DNA of 64,000 nucleotides, taken from assembly GCF_012273515.2 (NCBI RefSeq), contig NZ_CP050975.2:5084001-5148000 (forward strand), written 5' to 3'. This document shows positions 31,853 through 40,614 of the stretch, piece after piece. A program made the translations under genes and the position numbers. Position 1 is the stretch's first letter; each line of letters begins with the position of its first letter. Below the pieces are notes generated by a model. It had not been told where the DNA came from, made no database searches, and saw only the letters and a program-made list of their open reading frames with translations. Source of the stretch: Streptomyces sp. RPA4-2. GTDB lineage: Bacteria > Actinomycetota > Actinomycetes > Streptomycetales > Streptomycetaceae.

Positions 31853-34220
31853 CCGTACCGGCCGTACCGGCGCAGCCGCCCCGCCCCGCCCCGCCCAACT
31901 CCCCGCGCCCCCCGCGCACTTCACCGGCCGCGGCGACGTGCGCGACGAACTGGGGCTGGTCCTGGACACGGACCGGCGGCTGCGCCTGCCCGTTCCGGCC
32001 GTGGCCGTCATCAGCGGTATGGCCGGGGTCGGCAAGAGCGCGCTGGCGCTCCACGTGGCCCATGGGCTGCGGGAACGTTTCCCCGACGGCCAGCTGTACA
32101 TCAACCTGCACGGGGCCACCCCCGGAATGACCCCGCTCACGTCCGGCCAGGCGCTCGCGGCGCTCCTGCGCGACCTCGGCGTCGAGCCACGCCGTATCCC
32201 CGAACTCCCGGACGCGGCAGCCGCGTTGCTCCGGTCGACGCTGGCCCCGACGCGCACCTTGATGGTGCTGGACGACGCCGCGCACGCCGCTCAGGTGCGG
32301 CCGCTGCTGCCGGCCGGCGCCGGGTGCGCGGTGATCGTGACCAGCCGGTCGCCGCTCACCGCGTTGGACGGCGCACACCGTTTCCCGCTCGCCCCGTTGT
32401 CGGACGAGGACAGCGCGGCGCTGCTGCGCGCGGTCTCCGGACGCCGCGACGGCCTCGACGGCGGGCACCCGCTCGTCGAACTCACGGGTCGGCTCCCGCT
32501 CGCCCTGCGCGTCGTCGCCGCCCGCCTCGCCGCGCGCCGCGCGCTCACCCCGGACGCACTGGCCGGGCAACTGACGGACACGGAAAGCCGGTTGCGTCAT
32601 CTGGAGTATGACGACCTGAGCGTCCGGAGGTCCCTCGCCGTGGCCCATGACGCGCTGCGCGCCTCGGACCGCGAGGCCGACCGGGACGCGGCGCGCGCCC
32701 TGTGCAGCATCGGGGCGCTCGACCTGCCCGTCTACGGTGCGCCCCTGCTCGCCCGGCTCTCCGGGATCGCCGAACACCGCGCCGAGGCCGCGCTCGACCG
32801 CCTCGTGGACGTCGCCCTCCTTGAGGAGACGGCGTACGCCCGGTACGCACCCCACGACCTCGTCCGCGACTTCGCCCGGGAGATCGCGGGAACGGCAGCA
32901 ACGACAACAACGACAACAACGACTGGAGCGACTGGAGCAACGGGAACGAGGGAAGCAACAGGGGCGACGGATACAGCCGGGGCGACGGGGGCGGGGACCG
33001 TACCCGACCCGACCGAGGCACCCGACGGAGCGGCCGGAGCGGCCGGAGCGCCCGGCGCGGCCGGCGCGGAAGCCGCCAGGACGCATGGGGTGACCGCGGG
33101 CCCCTGTGTCTCCGAGCGTGCCCTGCGCTGGTACGCCGGAGTCGCCGCCCGCTCGCTCGAAGTGATCGTCGAGGCGGGGCTCGACCGCGCGGACCGCAGC
33201 CGGCCGACGGCCACGCAGCCGGCCGCGCACGCGGAGGACGCCGCCGCCACACCCCCGTTCCGCTGCGCCAAGGACGCCTTCGCCTGGGGCGATCTGGAGC
33301 TGGAGAACGTGATGACACTGGTGGAGCGGTACGCGGAGGTCTCCGCGTACGTTCCGGTGCTGGTGCGGCTGCTCAACCCCTACCTCCAGCGCAGCGGCCG
33401 GGTCGCGGAGTCGGAGGTGCTGCTGCGGACGGCGCTGGGCGCGGCGCGGCGGCTCGGGGACGAGGCCGCACAGGCGTACGCGCTCGGCGACCTCGCGGGG
33501 CTGCACTTCATGACGGGGCGGGCGGGCGAGGCGCTCACGCTGAACGACGAGGCGCTGGCGATCTGGCGGCGGCTCGGGGTGCTGTCGTGGGTGCGGCGCG
33601 GTCTGAACAACCGCGGCATGCTCCTGGAGGGGCTCGGACGGTACGAGGAGTCCAGCGAGGCGCTGCTGCTGAGCCTCGAACTCTCCCGGGAGCTGGGCGA
33701 CCCGCACACGGAGGCCATCACCTACAGCCACCTCGGCAACCTGTACGAGCACACCGACGCCCGCGCCGCCATCGACCACCACAAGCGCAGCCTCGCGATC
33801 GGCGACGTGATGGACGACGTGATCATCCGGCACTCCGCGCACTGCAACATCGGCTACGCGCACCTCACCCTCGGGGAACCGGCCGCAGCCGTACCGCACT
33901 TCGAGGAGAGCTTGCGCATCCTGGGCGGACACGACGACTGGCACGGGGAGTCGCAGACCCGGCTCGGGCTGGTGCGCGCGCTGCGCGGGGTGGGGCACTG
34001 CGAGCGGGCCGCGCTGGAGTGCGAGCTGCTGCTGTGCCGTGCCGATCGGCGCGCCGACCAGTTCACCGGCGGCCTGGCCCGGCACCAGCGCGGACTGCTG
34101 CTGCGCACCCGGGGGGACGCCGAGGGGGCGTACGCACAGTGGAGGGCGGCGCTGGAGGCGCTGGACGGCAGGGACACCTCGGTGGTGGGCGAGCTGCGGG
34201 AGCTGCTCCACGAGGCGTAG
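31674..34220 (+). CDS. AfsR/SARP-type regulator, C-terminal part (NB-ARC and TPR domains), frameshifted from the N-terminal part
   Basis: The frame opens at 31674, but real similarity starts near 31905 (PAHFTGRGDVRDEL). NB-ARC: P-loop ISGMAGVGKSALALHVAH, Walker B TLMVLDDAAHAAQV, VTSRSPLTALDG (RNBS-B-like) and GRLPLALRVVAARL (GLPL-like). After a Thr/Gly/Ala-rich linker (32890-33090) there are TPR repeats (LGDEAAQAYALGDLAGL, GRYEESSEALLLSLELSRELGD, HSAHCNIGYAHLTLGEPAAAV). No good start or ribosome site precedes the conserved part, so this is best read as the second half of one gene separated by a +1/-2 shift between about 31680 and 31850. True pseudogene and sequencing error are both possible. 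Confidence 0.8.
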   Translation: MCQAGQAGQVGRGLPRRTSGPSRAGGSGRAGGSGRAGGLTGADGTGGVGQDLRADGGALSRTGRTGAAAPPRPAQLPAPPAHFTGRGDVRDELGLVLDTDRRLRLPVPAVAVISGMAGVGKSALALHVAHGLRERFPDGQLYINLHGATPGMTPLTSGQALAALLRDLGVEPRRIPELPDAAAALLRSTLAPTRTLMVLDDAAHAAQVRPLLPAGAGCAVIVTSRSPLTALDGAHRFPLAPLSDEDSAALLRAVSGRRDGLDGGHPLVELTGRLPLALRVVAARLAARRALTPDALAGQLTDTESRLRHLEYDDLSVRRSLAVAHDALRASDREADRDAARALCSIGALDLPVYGAPLLARLSGIAEHRAEAALDRLVDVALLEETAYARYAPHDLVRDFAREIAGTAATTTTTTTTGATGATGTREATGATDTAGATGAGTVPDPTEAPDGAAGAAGAPGAAGAEAARTHGVTAGPCVSERALRWYAGVAARSLEVIVEAGLDRADRSRPTATQPAAHAEDAAATPPFRCAKDAFAWGDLELENVMTLVERYAEVSAYVPVLVRLLNPYLQRSGRVAESEVLLRTALGAARRLGDEAAQAYALGDLAGLHFMTGRAGEALTLNDEALAIWRRLGVLSWVRRGLNNRGMLLEGLGRYEESSEALLLSLELSRELGDPHTEAITYSHLGNLYEHTDARAAIDHHKRSLAIGDVMDDVIIRHSAHCNIGYAHLTLGEPAAAVPHFEESLRILGGHDDWHGESQTRLGLVRALRGVGHCERAALECELLLCRADRRADQFTGGLARHQRGLLLRTRGDAEGAYAQWRAALEALDGRDTSVVGELRELLHEA

Positions 34221-34303
34221 CTACGTTGCGTCCGCGTAGCAACGAGGTGTAGCTACTTCGCGTCCGCGTAGCAACGCGGCGTCACTACTTCGCGTCCGCG
34301 TAG
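34218..34303. repeat. 32-bp direct repeats spanning the convergent stops of the SARP and polymerase genes
   Basis: Units at 34218-34249, 34250-34281 and 34282 to about 34303, core CTAC-N-T-GCGTCCGCGTAGCA. The SARP stop codon is in the first unit, and the last unit encodes the C-terminal CYADAK of the polymerase on the other strand. Each unit can form a small hairpin (GCTAC/GTAGC), so the array may act as a bidirectional terminator. Confidence 0.75.
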
Positions 34304-35976
34304 CACTCCACCACCGCGGTCGTGAACGGGAAGTGGACCGGTGTCTCGCCGAACGTCAGCCTGCCCGCCAGCTCCGCGGCCTCCCGGACAGCCGCCACGA
34401 CCACGTCCGCCTCCTCGGCCGGGCAGTGCACGATGACCTCGTCGTGCTGGAAGAAGACCAGCTCGGCGGCGAGGCCGGCGCAGGCGCGGCGGAGGGCGGC
34501 GAGCAGCAGCAGCGCCCAGTCGGCGGCGCTGCCCTGGACGACGAAGTTGCGTGCGAAGCGGCCGCGGGCCCGGGAGTTGGAGGAGGCGTATCCGGGCACC
34601 CAGCCCTGGTCGCCGGGCGCCTCGGCGGGCTCGTCCTGGGGGAGGCCCGCCTCCTCGGACGCCCGGTCGGAGGCACCGGCGGCCGGGGGGCTGGTCCGGC
34701 CCAGCCATGTCCGTACGAGCCGGCCCTCCTCGCCCGCGCGGGCGGCGTCGTCCACATACGCCACCGCCTTGGGGAAGCGGCGGCGCAGCGCGGCCAGGTT
34801 CTTCAGGCCGTCGCCCGACGTCTGCCCGTACACCGCGCCGAGGACGGCGAGCTTGGCCTGGGCGCGGTCGCCCGCGAAGGCCCGGTCCGACACCGCCTGG
34901 TACAGGTCGCCTTCCCGGCCCGCGACCTCCATCAGGCCGGGGTCGCGGGAGATCGCGGCCAGTACCCGAGGCTCCATCTGGTCGGCGTCGGCCACCACGA
35001 GCCGCCAGCCGGGGTCGGCGACGACGGCACGGCGGATGACCTTGGGGATCTGGAGCGCGCCCCCGCCGTTGGTCACCCAGCGTCCGGTGACCGTGCCGCC
35101 GGGGAGGTACTCGGGCCGGAAGCGTCCGTCGCGCACCCAGTCCTGCAGCCAGGACCAGCCGTGGGCCACCCAGATCCGGTACAGCTTTTTGTAGGCGAGC
35201 AGGGGTTCCACGGCGGGATGGTCGACGGATTCGAGCTCCCATCGCCGGGTGGACCCGACCTTGATCCCGGCCTGCGCGAAGGCTTTGACGACATCGGCGG
35301 GCAGGTCGGGTCTGACCCGCCGGCCGAAGGCCGCCGAGACCTCGTCCGTGAGCTCGGCGAGGCGGCGGGGCTCACCGCCGCCCGCGTACCGCTCGCCGAG
35401 CAGTTCGTTCAGCAGCTCGCGGTGGACGTCCGCGCGCCACGGCAGTCCCGTCGCGTTCATCTCCGCCGCCACCAGCATGCCCGCCGACTCGGCGGTGGTG
35501 AGCAGGTGCATGCGCTCGGGGTGGGTGGTGGCCGCGTGGCGGCGCCGCTGGTCCGCGTACACCTCGATGAGGTCCTCCAGGGGGAGGTGGACCGGGCGCG
35601 GTTCGAAGAGGGACGACTGCGAGCCGGGCTCGGCGGAGCGCTGCGGGGGGTCCGGCGGCACGGGCCCGCCGCGCAGCCTGGCCAGCGCGGCGGCCGCCGA
35701 GCGGGGTTCGCCGAGCCGGCCCTCGTGGCCGAGCAGGATGTTCTCGGCGGCCTCGATGTCGTAGCACCGCTCCACGCGCACCCCGGCGGCGAGCAGGCGC
35801 GGGTGGACGTCGGCCGTGGACCGCCAGACCCACCGGACCACGTCGGGCCGGGCGCGCACGGCCTCGACGAGATCGGCCTCCCTGCGCACCGGTCCCGCGG
35901 GCAGCCCGTCGGTTCCGAGGGGGGCGAGCTCCACGCCGCCGTCCTCGGCCGGTCCGACAGCCCACCGGTCGCTCAT
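34285..35976 (-). CDS. Family A DNA polymerase (small bifunctional 3'-5' exonuclease/polymerase type)
   Basis: 563 residues from ATG 35976 (MSDRWAVGPAEDGG); an upstream in-frame ATG at 36006 is possible. Polymerase motifs: A, VVADADQMEPRVLAA; B, RAQAKLAVLGAVYGQTSG region; C, FFQHDEVIVH (Asp-Glu pair). LQIPKVIRRAV precedes motif A as in Pol I. The N-terminal ~160 residues correspond to the 3'-5' exonuclease fold but without clear catalytic carboxylates, and there is no 5'-3' exonuclease domain. This is the second, shorter PolA-like enzyme of streptomycetes, probably for repair synthesis. Its 3' end lies in 32-bp repeats. Confidence 0.9.
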   Translation of the reverse strand: MSDRWAVGPAEDGGVELAPLGTDGLPAGPVRREADLVEAVRARPDVVRWVWRSTADVHPRLLAAGVRVERCYDIEAAENILLGHEGRLGEPRSAAAALARLRGGPVPPDPPQRSAEPGSQSSLFEPRPVHLPLEDLIEVYADQRRRHAATTHPERMHLLTTAESAGMLVAAEMNATGLPWRADVHRELLNELLGERYAGGGEPRRLAELTDEVSAAFGRRVRPDLPADVVKAFAQAGIKVGSTRRWELESVDHPAVEPLLAYKKLYRIWVAHGWSWLQDWVRDGRFRPEYLPGGTVTGRWVTNGGGALQIPKVIRRAVVADPGWRLVVADADQMEPRVLAAISRDPGLMEVAGREGDLYQAVSDRAFAGDRAQAKLAVLGAVYGQTSGDGLKNLAALRRRFPKAVAYVDDAARAGEEGRLVRTWLGRTSPPAAGASDRASEEAGLPQDEPAEAPGDQGWVPGYASSNSRARGRFARNFVVQGSAADWALLLLAALRRACAGLAAELVFFQHDEVIVHCPAEEADVVVAAVREAAELAGRLTFGETPVHFPFTTAVVECYADAK

Positions 35977-36081
35977 GATGCCGAGTCTCGCAGGGGGGTC
36001 TGACAACGCCGTCGCGACGACGCGGCTGGTCGGGGCGGCGCGACGGTGCGGCCGGGTACGGCCTTGCGACGGCCCGGCCGG

Positions 36082-36804
36082 TCACGGCGCCTTGGTGACG
36101 ACCTCCAGCGCGCGGGCGATGTGGGCCTCGGTCGCCTGCTTGGTGACGCCGACGCCGCTGAGCACGCCCTGGCCGTTCTCGTGCTCCAGGAGGGCCAGGA
36201 GGATGTGTTCGGTGCCGATGTAGTTGTGGCCGAGGCGGAGGGCCTCGCGGAAGGTGAGCTCCAGGACCTTCTTCGCGGCGGGGCCGTAGGGGACGAGTTC
36301 GGGGACCTCGGCGGCGGCCGGCGGCAGCGCCGCGGTCGCCGCCTCGCGGATCGCGTCCAGGGTCACGTCCTGCGCGGTGATCACGAGCGCGGCGAGGCCC
36401 TCGGGCTCGGCGAGCAGACCGAGGACCAGGTGCTCGGGGAGGCCTTCGGCGTTGCCCGAGGTCTTGGCCTCGGCGTGCGCGGCCATGACCACGTGCCGGG
36501 CGCGCGGTGTGTAGCGGCCGAAGCCCTGGCTGGGGTCGAGGTCCGACTCGGCCTTCGGGACGAACCGCTTCTGCGCCGCCTGCCGGGTGACCCCCATGCT
36601 CCTGCCGATGTCCGTCCAGGACGCGCCCGAACGCCGGGCCTGGTCGACGAAGTGCCCGATCAGATGGTCGGCGACGTCGCCGAGGTGGTCCGCGGCGATC
36701 ACCGCGTCCTGGAGCTGGTCGAGCGCGTCGGTGTGGACCTTCTTGATGGCCTCGATGAGGTCGTCGAGACGTACGGATGGCGTGCCGAGTGGGTTCGTCG
36801 TCAT
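36082..36804 (-). CDS. ClpC2-like regulator: helix-turn-helix plus double ClpN domain
   Basis: 240 residues from ATG 36804. Residues ~35-85 carry a helix-turn-helix (SGASWTDIGRSMGVTRQAAQKRF). Residues ~95-165 and ~170-238 are two Clp N-terminal repeats (YTPRARHVVMAAHAEA, and YGPAAKKVLELTFREALRLGHNYIGTEHILLALL). There is no AAA+ ATPase module. This is the architecture of mycobacterial ClpC2, which mimics the ClpC1 N-domain, sequesters ClpC1-targeting peptide antibiotics and represses its own gene. Two perfect 19-bp palindromes just upstream (36806-36824 and 36834-36852) support autorepression. The first lies against the start codon, so the mRNA is nearly or fully leaderless. Confidence 0.88.
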   Translation of the reverse strand: MTTNPLGTPSVRLDDLIEAIKKVHTDALDQLQDAVIAADHLGDVADHLIGHFVDQARRSGASWTDIGRSMGVTRQAAQKRFVPKAESDLDPSQGFGRYTPRARHVVMAAHAEAKTSGNAEGLPEHLVLGLLAEPEGLAALVITAQDVTLDAIREAATAALPPAAAEVPELVPYGPAAKKVLELTFREALRLGHNYIGTEHILLALLEHENGQGVLSGVGVTKQATEAHIARALEVVTKAP

Positions 36805-36805
36805 G

Positions 36806-36852
36806 TGTCAACCGTAAGTTGACAGTCTCAGAGTGTCAACCCGAAGTTGACA
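36806..36852. promoter_or_regulatory. Twin operators TGTCAAC-N5-GTTGACA of the ClpC2-like gene
   Basis: TGTCAAC-CGTAA-GTTGACA at 36806-36824 and TGTCAAC-CCGAA-GTTGACA at 36834-36852: identical 7-bp arms, 28 bp between centres. On the minus strand the arms also contain TTGACA, the consensus -35, so the outer site can double as promoter element and repressor site. Confidence 0.82.
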
Positions 36853-36908
36853 TCTCCACGGGTCCATGGGGAACCTCCGAGGCGAAAACCTCCGTGAACA
36901 CCGCCACG

Positions 36909-36943
36909 GGAAAAACTGTCCACAGGGTGTGGATACTTTTTCC
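36909..36943. promoter_or_regulatory. 35-bp near-perfect palindrome with DnaA-box-like cores
   Basis: Arms of 16 bases (GGAAAAAcTgTCCACA and, on the other strand, GGAAAAAgTaTCCACA) match at 14 positions around a GGG centre. Each arm ends in TCCACA, resembling DnaA boxes (TTGTCCACA/TTATCCACA). It lies in the divergent region between the ClpC2-like gene and the DUF2786 gene. Confidence 0.5.
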
Positions 36944-37009
36944 GCTCGAAGGAAGTCCCGGCGGCACCTGCCCCGGAGACGGCCCCGGAGCGCGTGGCAC
37001 GATCGGGGG

Positions 37010-38125
37010 ATGAGCAGCAGTACGACGCCCAGCACCGTGGAGCGCGCCTTCGGGGCCGCCCTCTACGCCGAGACCGACGCGGCCCTCGACACGGGCGCCT
37101 CGCTGCTCGCCGCCGACCCCGCGTCCGACGCCGAACTCGCCCTGCGTGGCACGGAGTTCGTCGCCGCCGCCTGGCGCCGCGGCTGGCAGCCCGCCGACGT
37201 CGTACGGATCGTGCGGCGCGAACTGGACGACGTACACGTACGCCTGGTGTCGGCCCTGATCCTGCGGGAGGACCGGACCCCCCGGGGTCCGCGCTGGGCG
37301 GCTCAGCTCGACGAACTGGACGCGGACACCGAGCCGCCGCGCACCGACCGCTTCACGCAGGCCACCACCGTCCTGGAGCTGTACCGGCTGCTGCTGCGGC
37401 TGCCCGCCATCGAGCCGTTGGACCCGCCCCGGCAGCACGCGCCGCAGGACTCCCGGATGCTCACCCGCATCCGCGCCCTGCTCGCCAAGGCCGAGGCGAC
37501 CGGTTTCCCGGAGGAGGCGGAGGCGCTGAGCGCCAAGGCGCAGGAGCTGATGGCGCGGCACAGCATCGACGAGGCGCTGCTCGCCGCCCGTACCCACGCC
37601 AAGGACGCGCCCGGCGCCTGCCGCATCGGTGTCGAGCCGCCGTACGAGACGGCCAAGGCGGTACTGCTCGACGCGGTGGCCGGCGCGAACCGCTGCCGTG
37701 CCGTGTGGAACGAGCCCCTCGCCTTCTCGACCGTCGTCGGATTCGAACCGGACCTGGAGGCGGTCGAACTCCTCTACACCTCGCTGCTCGTGCAGGCCAC
37801 CGCCGCGATGACGAAGGCGGAGGCGGCGCAGCGGGCGGGCGGCCGGAAACGTACGAAGACGTTCCGGCAGTCGTTCCTCGCCGCGTACGCCCATCGCATC
37901 GGGGACCGGCTCGCGACGGCCGCCGAGGGGCAGGTCGCGTCGGCGGAGGGGGAGCTGCTGCCCGTCCTGGCGGCCCGCGACGTGGCGGTCACCGACCACA
38001 TGGAGCAGATGTTCCCGGACACCGTCACCACCCGGCTGCGCGGGGTGGACGACGCGGCGGGATGGCAGGAAGGGGCCGCCGCGGCGGACCGGGCCCAGGT
38101 CAGGGCCCGGCCGCCGCTGCGATGA
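37010..38125 (+). CDS. DUF2786 domain protein
   Basis: 371 residues from ATG 37010 with GGGGG just upstream. The conserved DUF2786 segment is MLTRIRALLAKAEATGFPEEAEALSAKAQELMARHSIDEALL near residues 150-190, followed by a helical region with VDAGANRCR-like and RKRTKTFRQSFLAAYAHRIGDRL motifs. No known enzyme motif. Zincin-like DUF7168-type C-terminal parts occur with this domain, but I see no HExxH. Function unknown. Divergent from the ClpC2-like gene. Confidence 0.85.
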   Translation: MSSSTTPSTVERAFGAALYAETDAALDTGASLLAADPASDAELALRGTEFVAAAWRRGWQPADVVRIVRRELDDVHVRLVSALILREDRTPRGPRWAAQLDELDADTEPPRTDRFTQATTVLELYRLLLRLPAIEPLDPPRQHAPQDSRMLTRIRALLAKAEATGFPEEAEALSAKAQELMARHSIDEALLAARTHAKDAPGACRIGVEPPYETAKAVLLDAVAGANRCRAVWNEPLAFSTVVGFEPDLEAVELLYTSLLVQATAAMTKAEAAQRAGGRKRTKTFRQSFLAAYAHRIGDRLATAAEGQVASAEGELLPVLAARDVAVTDHMEQMFPDTVTTRLRGVDDAAGWQEGAAAADRAQVRARPPLR

Positions 38126-38161
38126 GGCGACGGGCGGCGTGCCCGGGGAGCGGCGGATCGC

Positions 38162-38701
38162 TCAGTCGCCGGCCGCCTGGAAGGTGCTCACGGAGGCGTT
38201 CAGGTCGTCCGGTCCGGTCTTGCCCGCGAGGGGCCCGTACGACCACTTGAAGCGCTGGGCGTCCTTGGCACCGGGCAGGCTGATCTTCAGCGAGGTCGCG
38301 GCGAGGCTCTTCGCGTCGCCCGCGGCGCCCCGTACGTAGGTGATCGTGAAGGAGGCGGTGCCGTCCTTCGCCAGGGTCACCTTCTGGGGCTTCGCCGACT
38401 TGTCCGCGAAGACCTCGGTGCCCCGGGCGCTGTCGTGCACCTCGATGCCGGGGAAGCCCTCAAGGGTGCACTTGTCGCCGTGGTTGGTGAGCGTGACGGG
38501 CACGTTGCCGGTGTCCCCGGCGGCCGGGGCGGTGTTGGCGGGGCCGACCTCGAAGTCGATCCGGTCGATCGCGCAGACGGTGGAGGAGGCCGAGGTCGCC
38601 GTGGAGCCGCCGGAATCCTTCTTGTCGGCGCCGCCGCTGTCGCAGGCGGTCAGCATGAGGGCCGCCGCGGCGGTGACGACGGCGATCGGAAGGGCGCGCA
38701 T
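38162..38701 (-). CDS. Lipoprotein with DUF4232-like domain
   Basis: 179 residues from ATG 38701, preceded by AGGGGGAA. Signal peptide MRALPIAVVTAAAALM ends in lipobox LTAC. After a Ser/Thr/Gly linker the mature part begins with a Cys and contains GNVPVTLTNHGDKCTLEGFPGIEV, the typical DUF4232 beta-sandwich core with its paired cysteines. Extracytoplasmic, function unknown. The next gene upstream on the same strand is another lipoprotein. Confidence 0.88.
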   Translation of the reverse strand: MRALPIAVVTAAAALMLTACDSGGADKKDSGGSTATSASSTVCAIDRIDFEVGPANTAPAAGDTGNVPVTLTNHGDKCTLEGFPGIEVHDSARGTEVFADKSAKPQKVTLAKDGTASFTITYVRGAAGDAKSLAATSLKISLPGAKDAQRFKWSYGPLAGKTGPDDLNASVSTFQAAGD

Positions 38702-38939
38702 GGGTTTCCCCCTGGGTTCGTGACGGAGCACACCGATCATCACGCAGACCGGGGGGTGAGTGTCGCGCGACCCCCCGTTCCGGCGCGTCGTCCGGACGAC
38801 CGCCACCCGGAGAATCACCTGAACGTCGAGCGGGGCGGGCCGGCGGGCGTCCGGTGCGGGGCAGCGGAACGCGGGGAGATCCGCGTCCCGTTCGGGGGCG
38901 TGGACCGCAAGTGCGCAGGCGGGAGCGGCGGACGGGGGG

Positions 38940-39476
38940 TCAGGACCCCAGGTTCGCCGTCGGCAGCCCCGACGGCAGCTTGCCGCCCTGGGCCTTGGTG
39001 TACGACTCCTTGCCGAGACCGCCCGACCAGGTGACCTTGAGCGTCGTGCCGTTGACGGAGTCGACCATGCCCGTGGCGCGCTGCTTGTTCCCGTCCGTAC
39101 AGGTGAGGTGGATCATCCGCATGCCCGCCTCCTCCCCGGCCGTACCGGTGCACACGGTGCCGCCCGTCGCGAAGAGCCCGGCCTGCTTCCCGGTGATCAC
39201 CAGCGCCACCGCCTTGCCGCCCGTAGTGGCCAGCCAACTGCCCTCGAGCCCGGTCTTGGCGGTGGGCGACGTTCCCGAATCCCCGCCCGTGCCGCCGGTT
39301 CCGGAGCCGCCGGGGCTCGCGGTCGTCTCCGCGGAGCCGGAGCCGGAGGGGCCGGAGTCGTCGCTGCTGCAGCCGGTCAGCATGAGCGCGCCCGCCAGAC
39401 CCGCGGCCACGAGCATGGCGGTGGCCGCGGTCCGAGCCCGCCGACGCGGGTGGATCGCCGAAGTCGCCGATGTCAC
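38940..39476 (-). CDS. Secreted lipoprotein, small beta-rich domain
   Basis: 178 residues from GTG 39476, with GGGGGC 6 bp upstream; TTG 39488 is an alternative. Long basic N-terminus, hydrophobic core TAMLVAAGLAGALM and lipobox LTGC, then a Gly/Ser/Thr linker (residues ~45-75). The mature domain has a GLEGSWLATTGGKAVALVITG start and two cysteines (TVCTGT, LTCTDG). No family recognised with certainty. It may form a unit with the DUF4232 lipoprotein downstream. Confidence 0.8.
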   Translation of the reverse strand: MTSATSAIHPRRRARTAATAMLVAAGLAGALMLTGCSSDDSGPSGSGSAETTASPGGSGTGGTGGDSGTSPTAKTGLEGSWLATTGGKAVALVITGKQAGLFATGGTVCTGTAGEEAGMRMIHLTCTDGNKQRATGMVDSVNGTTLKVTWSGGLGKESYTKAQGGKLPSGLPTANLGS

Positions 39477-40614
39477 TGAAGCCCCCAAGGGTGGTGGTGT
39501 CGCTGGGGTCGCCGGAACGACCGCAGCAAGCTACCAGGAGCATGCGTGAACGCCTCGGGCGAGTCGTGCGGAGATCGTACGGATGTTCCGAGCGGCCCGG
39601 CCCGGCCCAGCCCGGCGCGGGCGGTCCCGTCCCGTCCACGCCCGCCCATCCGCGCCCGGCCCATCTCGTCCCGTCCGGACGGGAGGCCCGGCCGACATCC
39701 GGTCCGGTGGGAATCCCGCGGGCCCGTTTCCGCGCCCTCCTCTTCCGCACCCGGCCGACACCCGTCACCGGCTCGACACCCGTCACCCGCTCGACACCCG
39801 TCGCGGCGGCGGCCGGAAAGGCGAGCGGGACGGGAGGACGGCCGCGCCCACCCGGTGGTGGACGTCACCGCGGGCCGGGCGGAGTGCTTCACGTGGCGCT
39901 ACGAGGAGGCACGGCCGGGTCCGGCGGTGTTCACCGTGTTCGCGGTGTTCGCGGTGTTCGCGACGGCGGCGTCCGGCACCACGCCGAGTACACCCGCCGG
40001 ACCGCCGGGCCCGATGGCCTGGAAGTGGCTCCGGCGCGACCGTGATTGCGCCCCGGAGAACCGGCCCTCGACCCGCGAGTCCGGACGCGAGGGCCTCGCC
40101 CCGCCGCGCTCCGACGTGCTGGACCACGGCGAGATCGCGCACGACGAACCTGTCGGTCCGTCTCGGCCGCGCGGGCGCCGACCTGCCCTGGAGTCTCCTC
40201 CGCGGGGGCGGGGCGATCCGCGGCGGCGGGGACGGCCGTGCGACTGTAGGGGTGGCAGAGGCTGCTGGTGTGTGCGAGCGGGAACGCGGGGAAGAGAGTG
40301 CCGCCGCCGCAGCGCCGCTCCGGCCGCCTACCGGACCCACCTGGCCGGAGGTTGAAAACCGGACGTTGAAGCCGAACGTTGAAACTCGAAAGGCTCGCCG
40401 TGCGTCTGTTCCTAGTACATAGGGATTCGACCCGGGCGAACCCGTACGGATGCCGGGGCGGACGAGCATGCACGGGGGCCGGAGGTCGTGTGTCGGGCGA
40501 CTTCCGGGGCAGACGATGGGCCGTCGGCGGCCTGGCGGGCAGCAGGCCGTAGCCAAGCGGACAGCAGGCAGTAGTCAAAGGCCGGTAAAAGCTGTAACCG
40601 TGGGACCACCCCCC
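39477..40614 (+). other. 1.1-kb region without a supported gene
   Basis: Long frames exist on both strands but have Pro/Arg/Ser-rich low-complexity translations with no family features. Short repeats occur (GGCCC runs at 39595-39670, CGACACCCGTCACCCG-type units at 39766-39800, four GTGTTCNCG units at 39928-39963). A frame around 39850-39960 reads VVDVTAGRAECFTWRYEEARPG, the only plausible protein-like piece, and could be a remnant. No terminator or promoter that I can defend. Confidence 0.45.
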
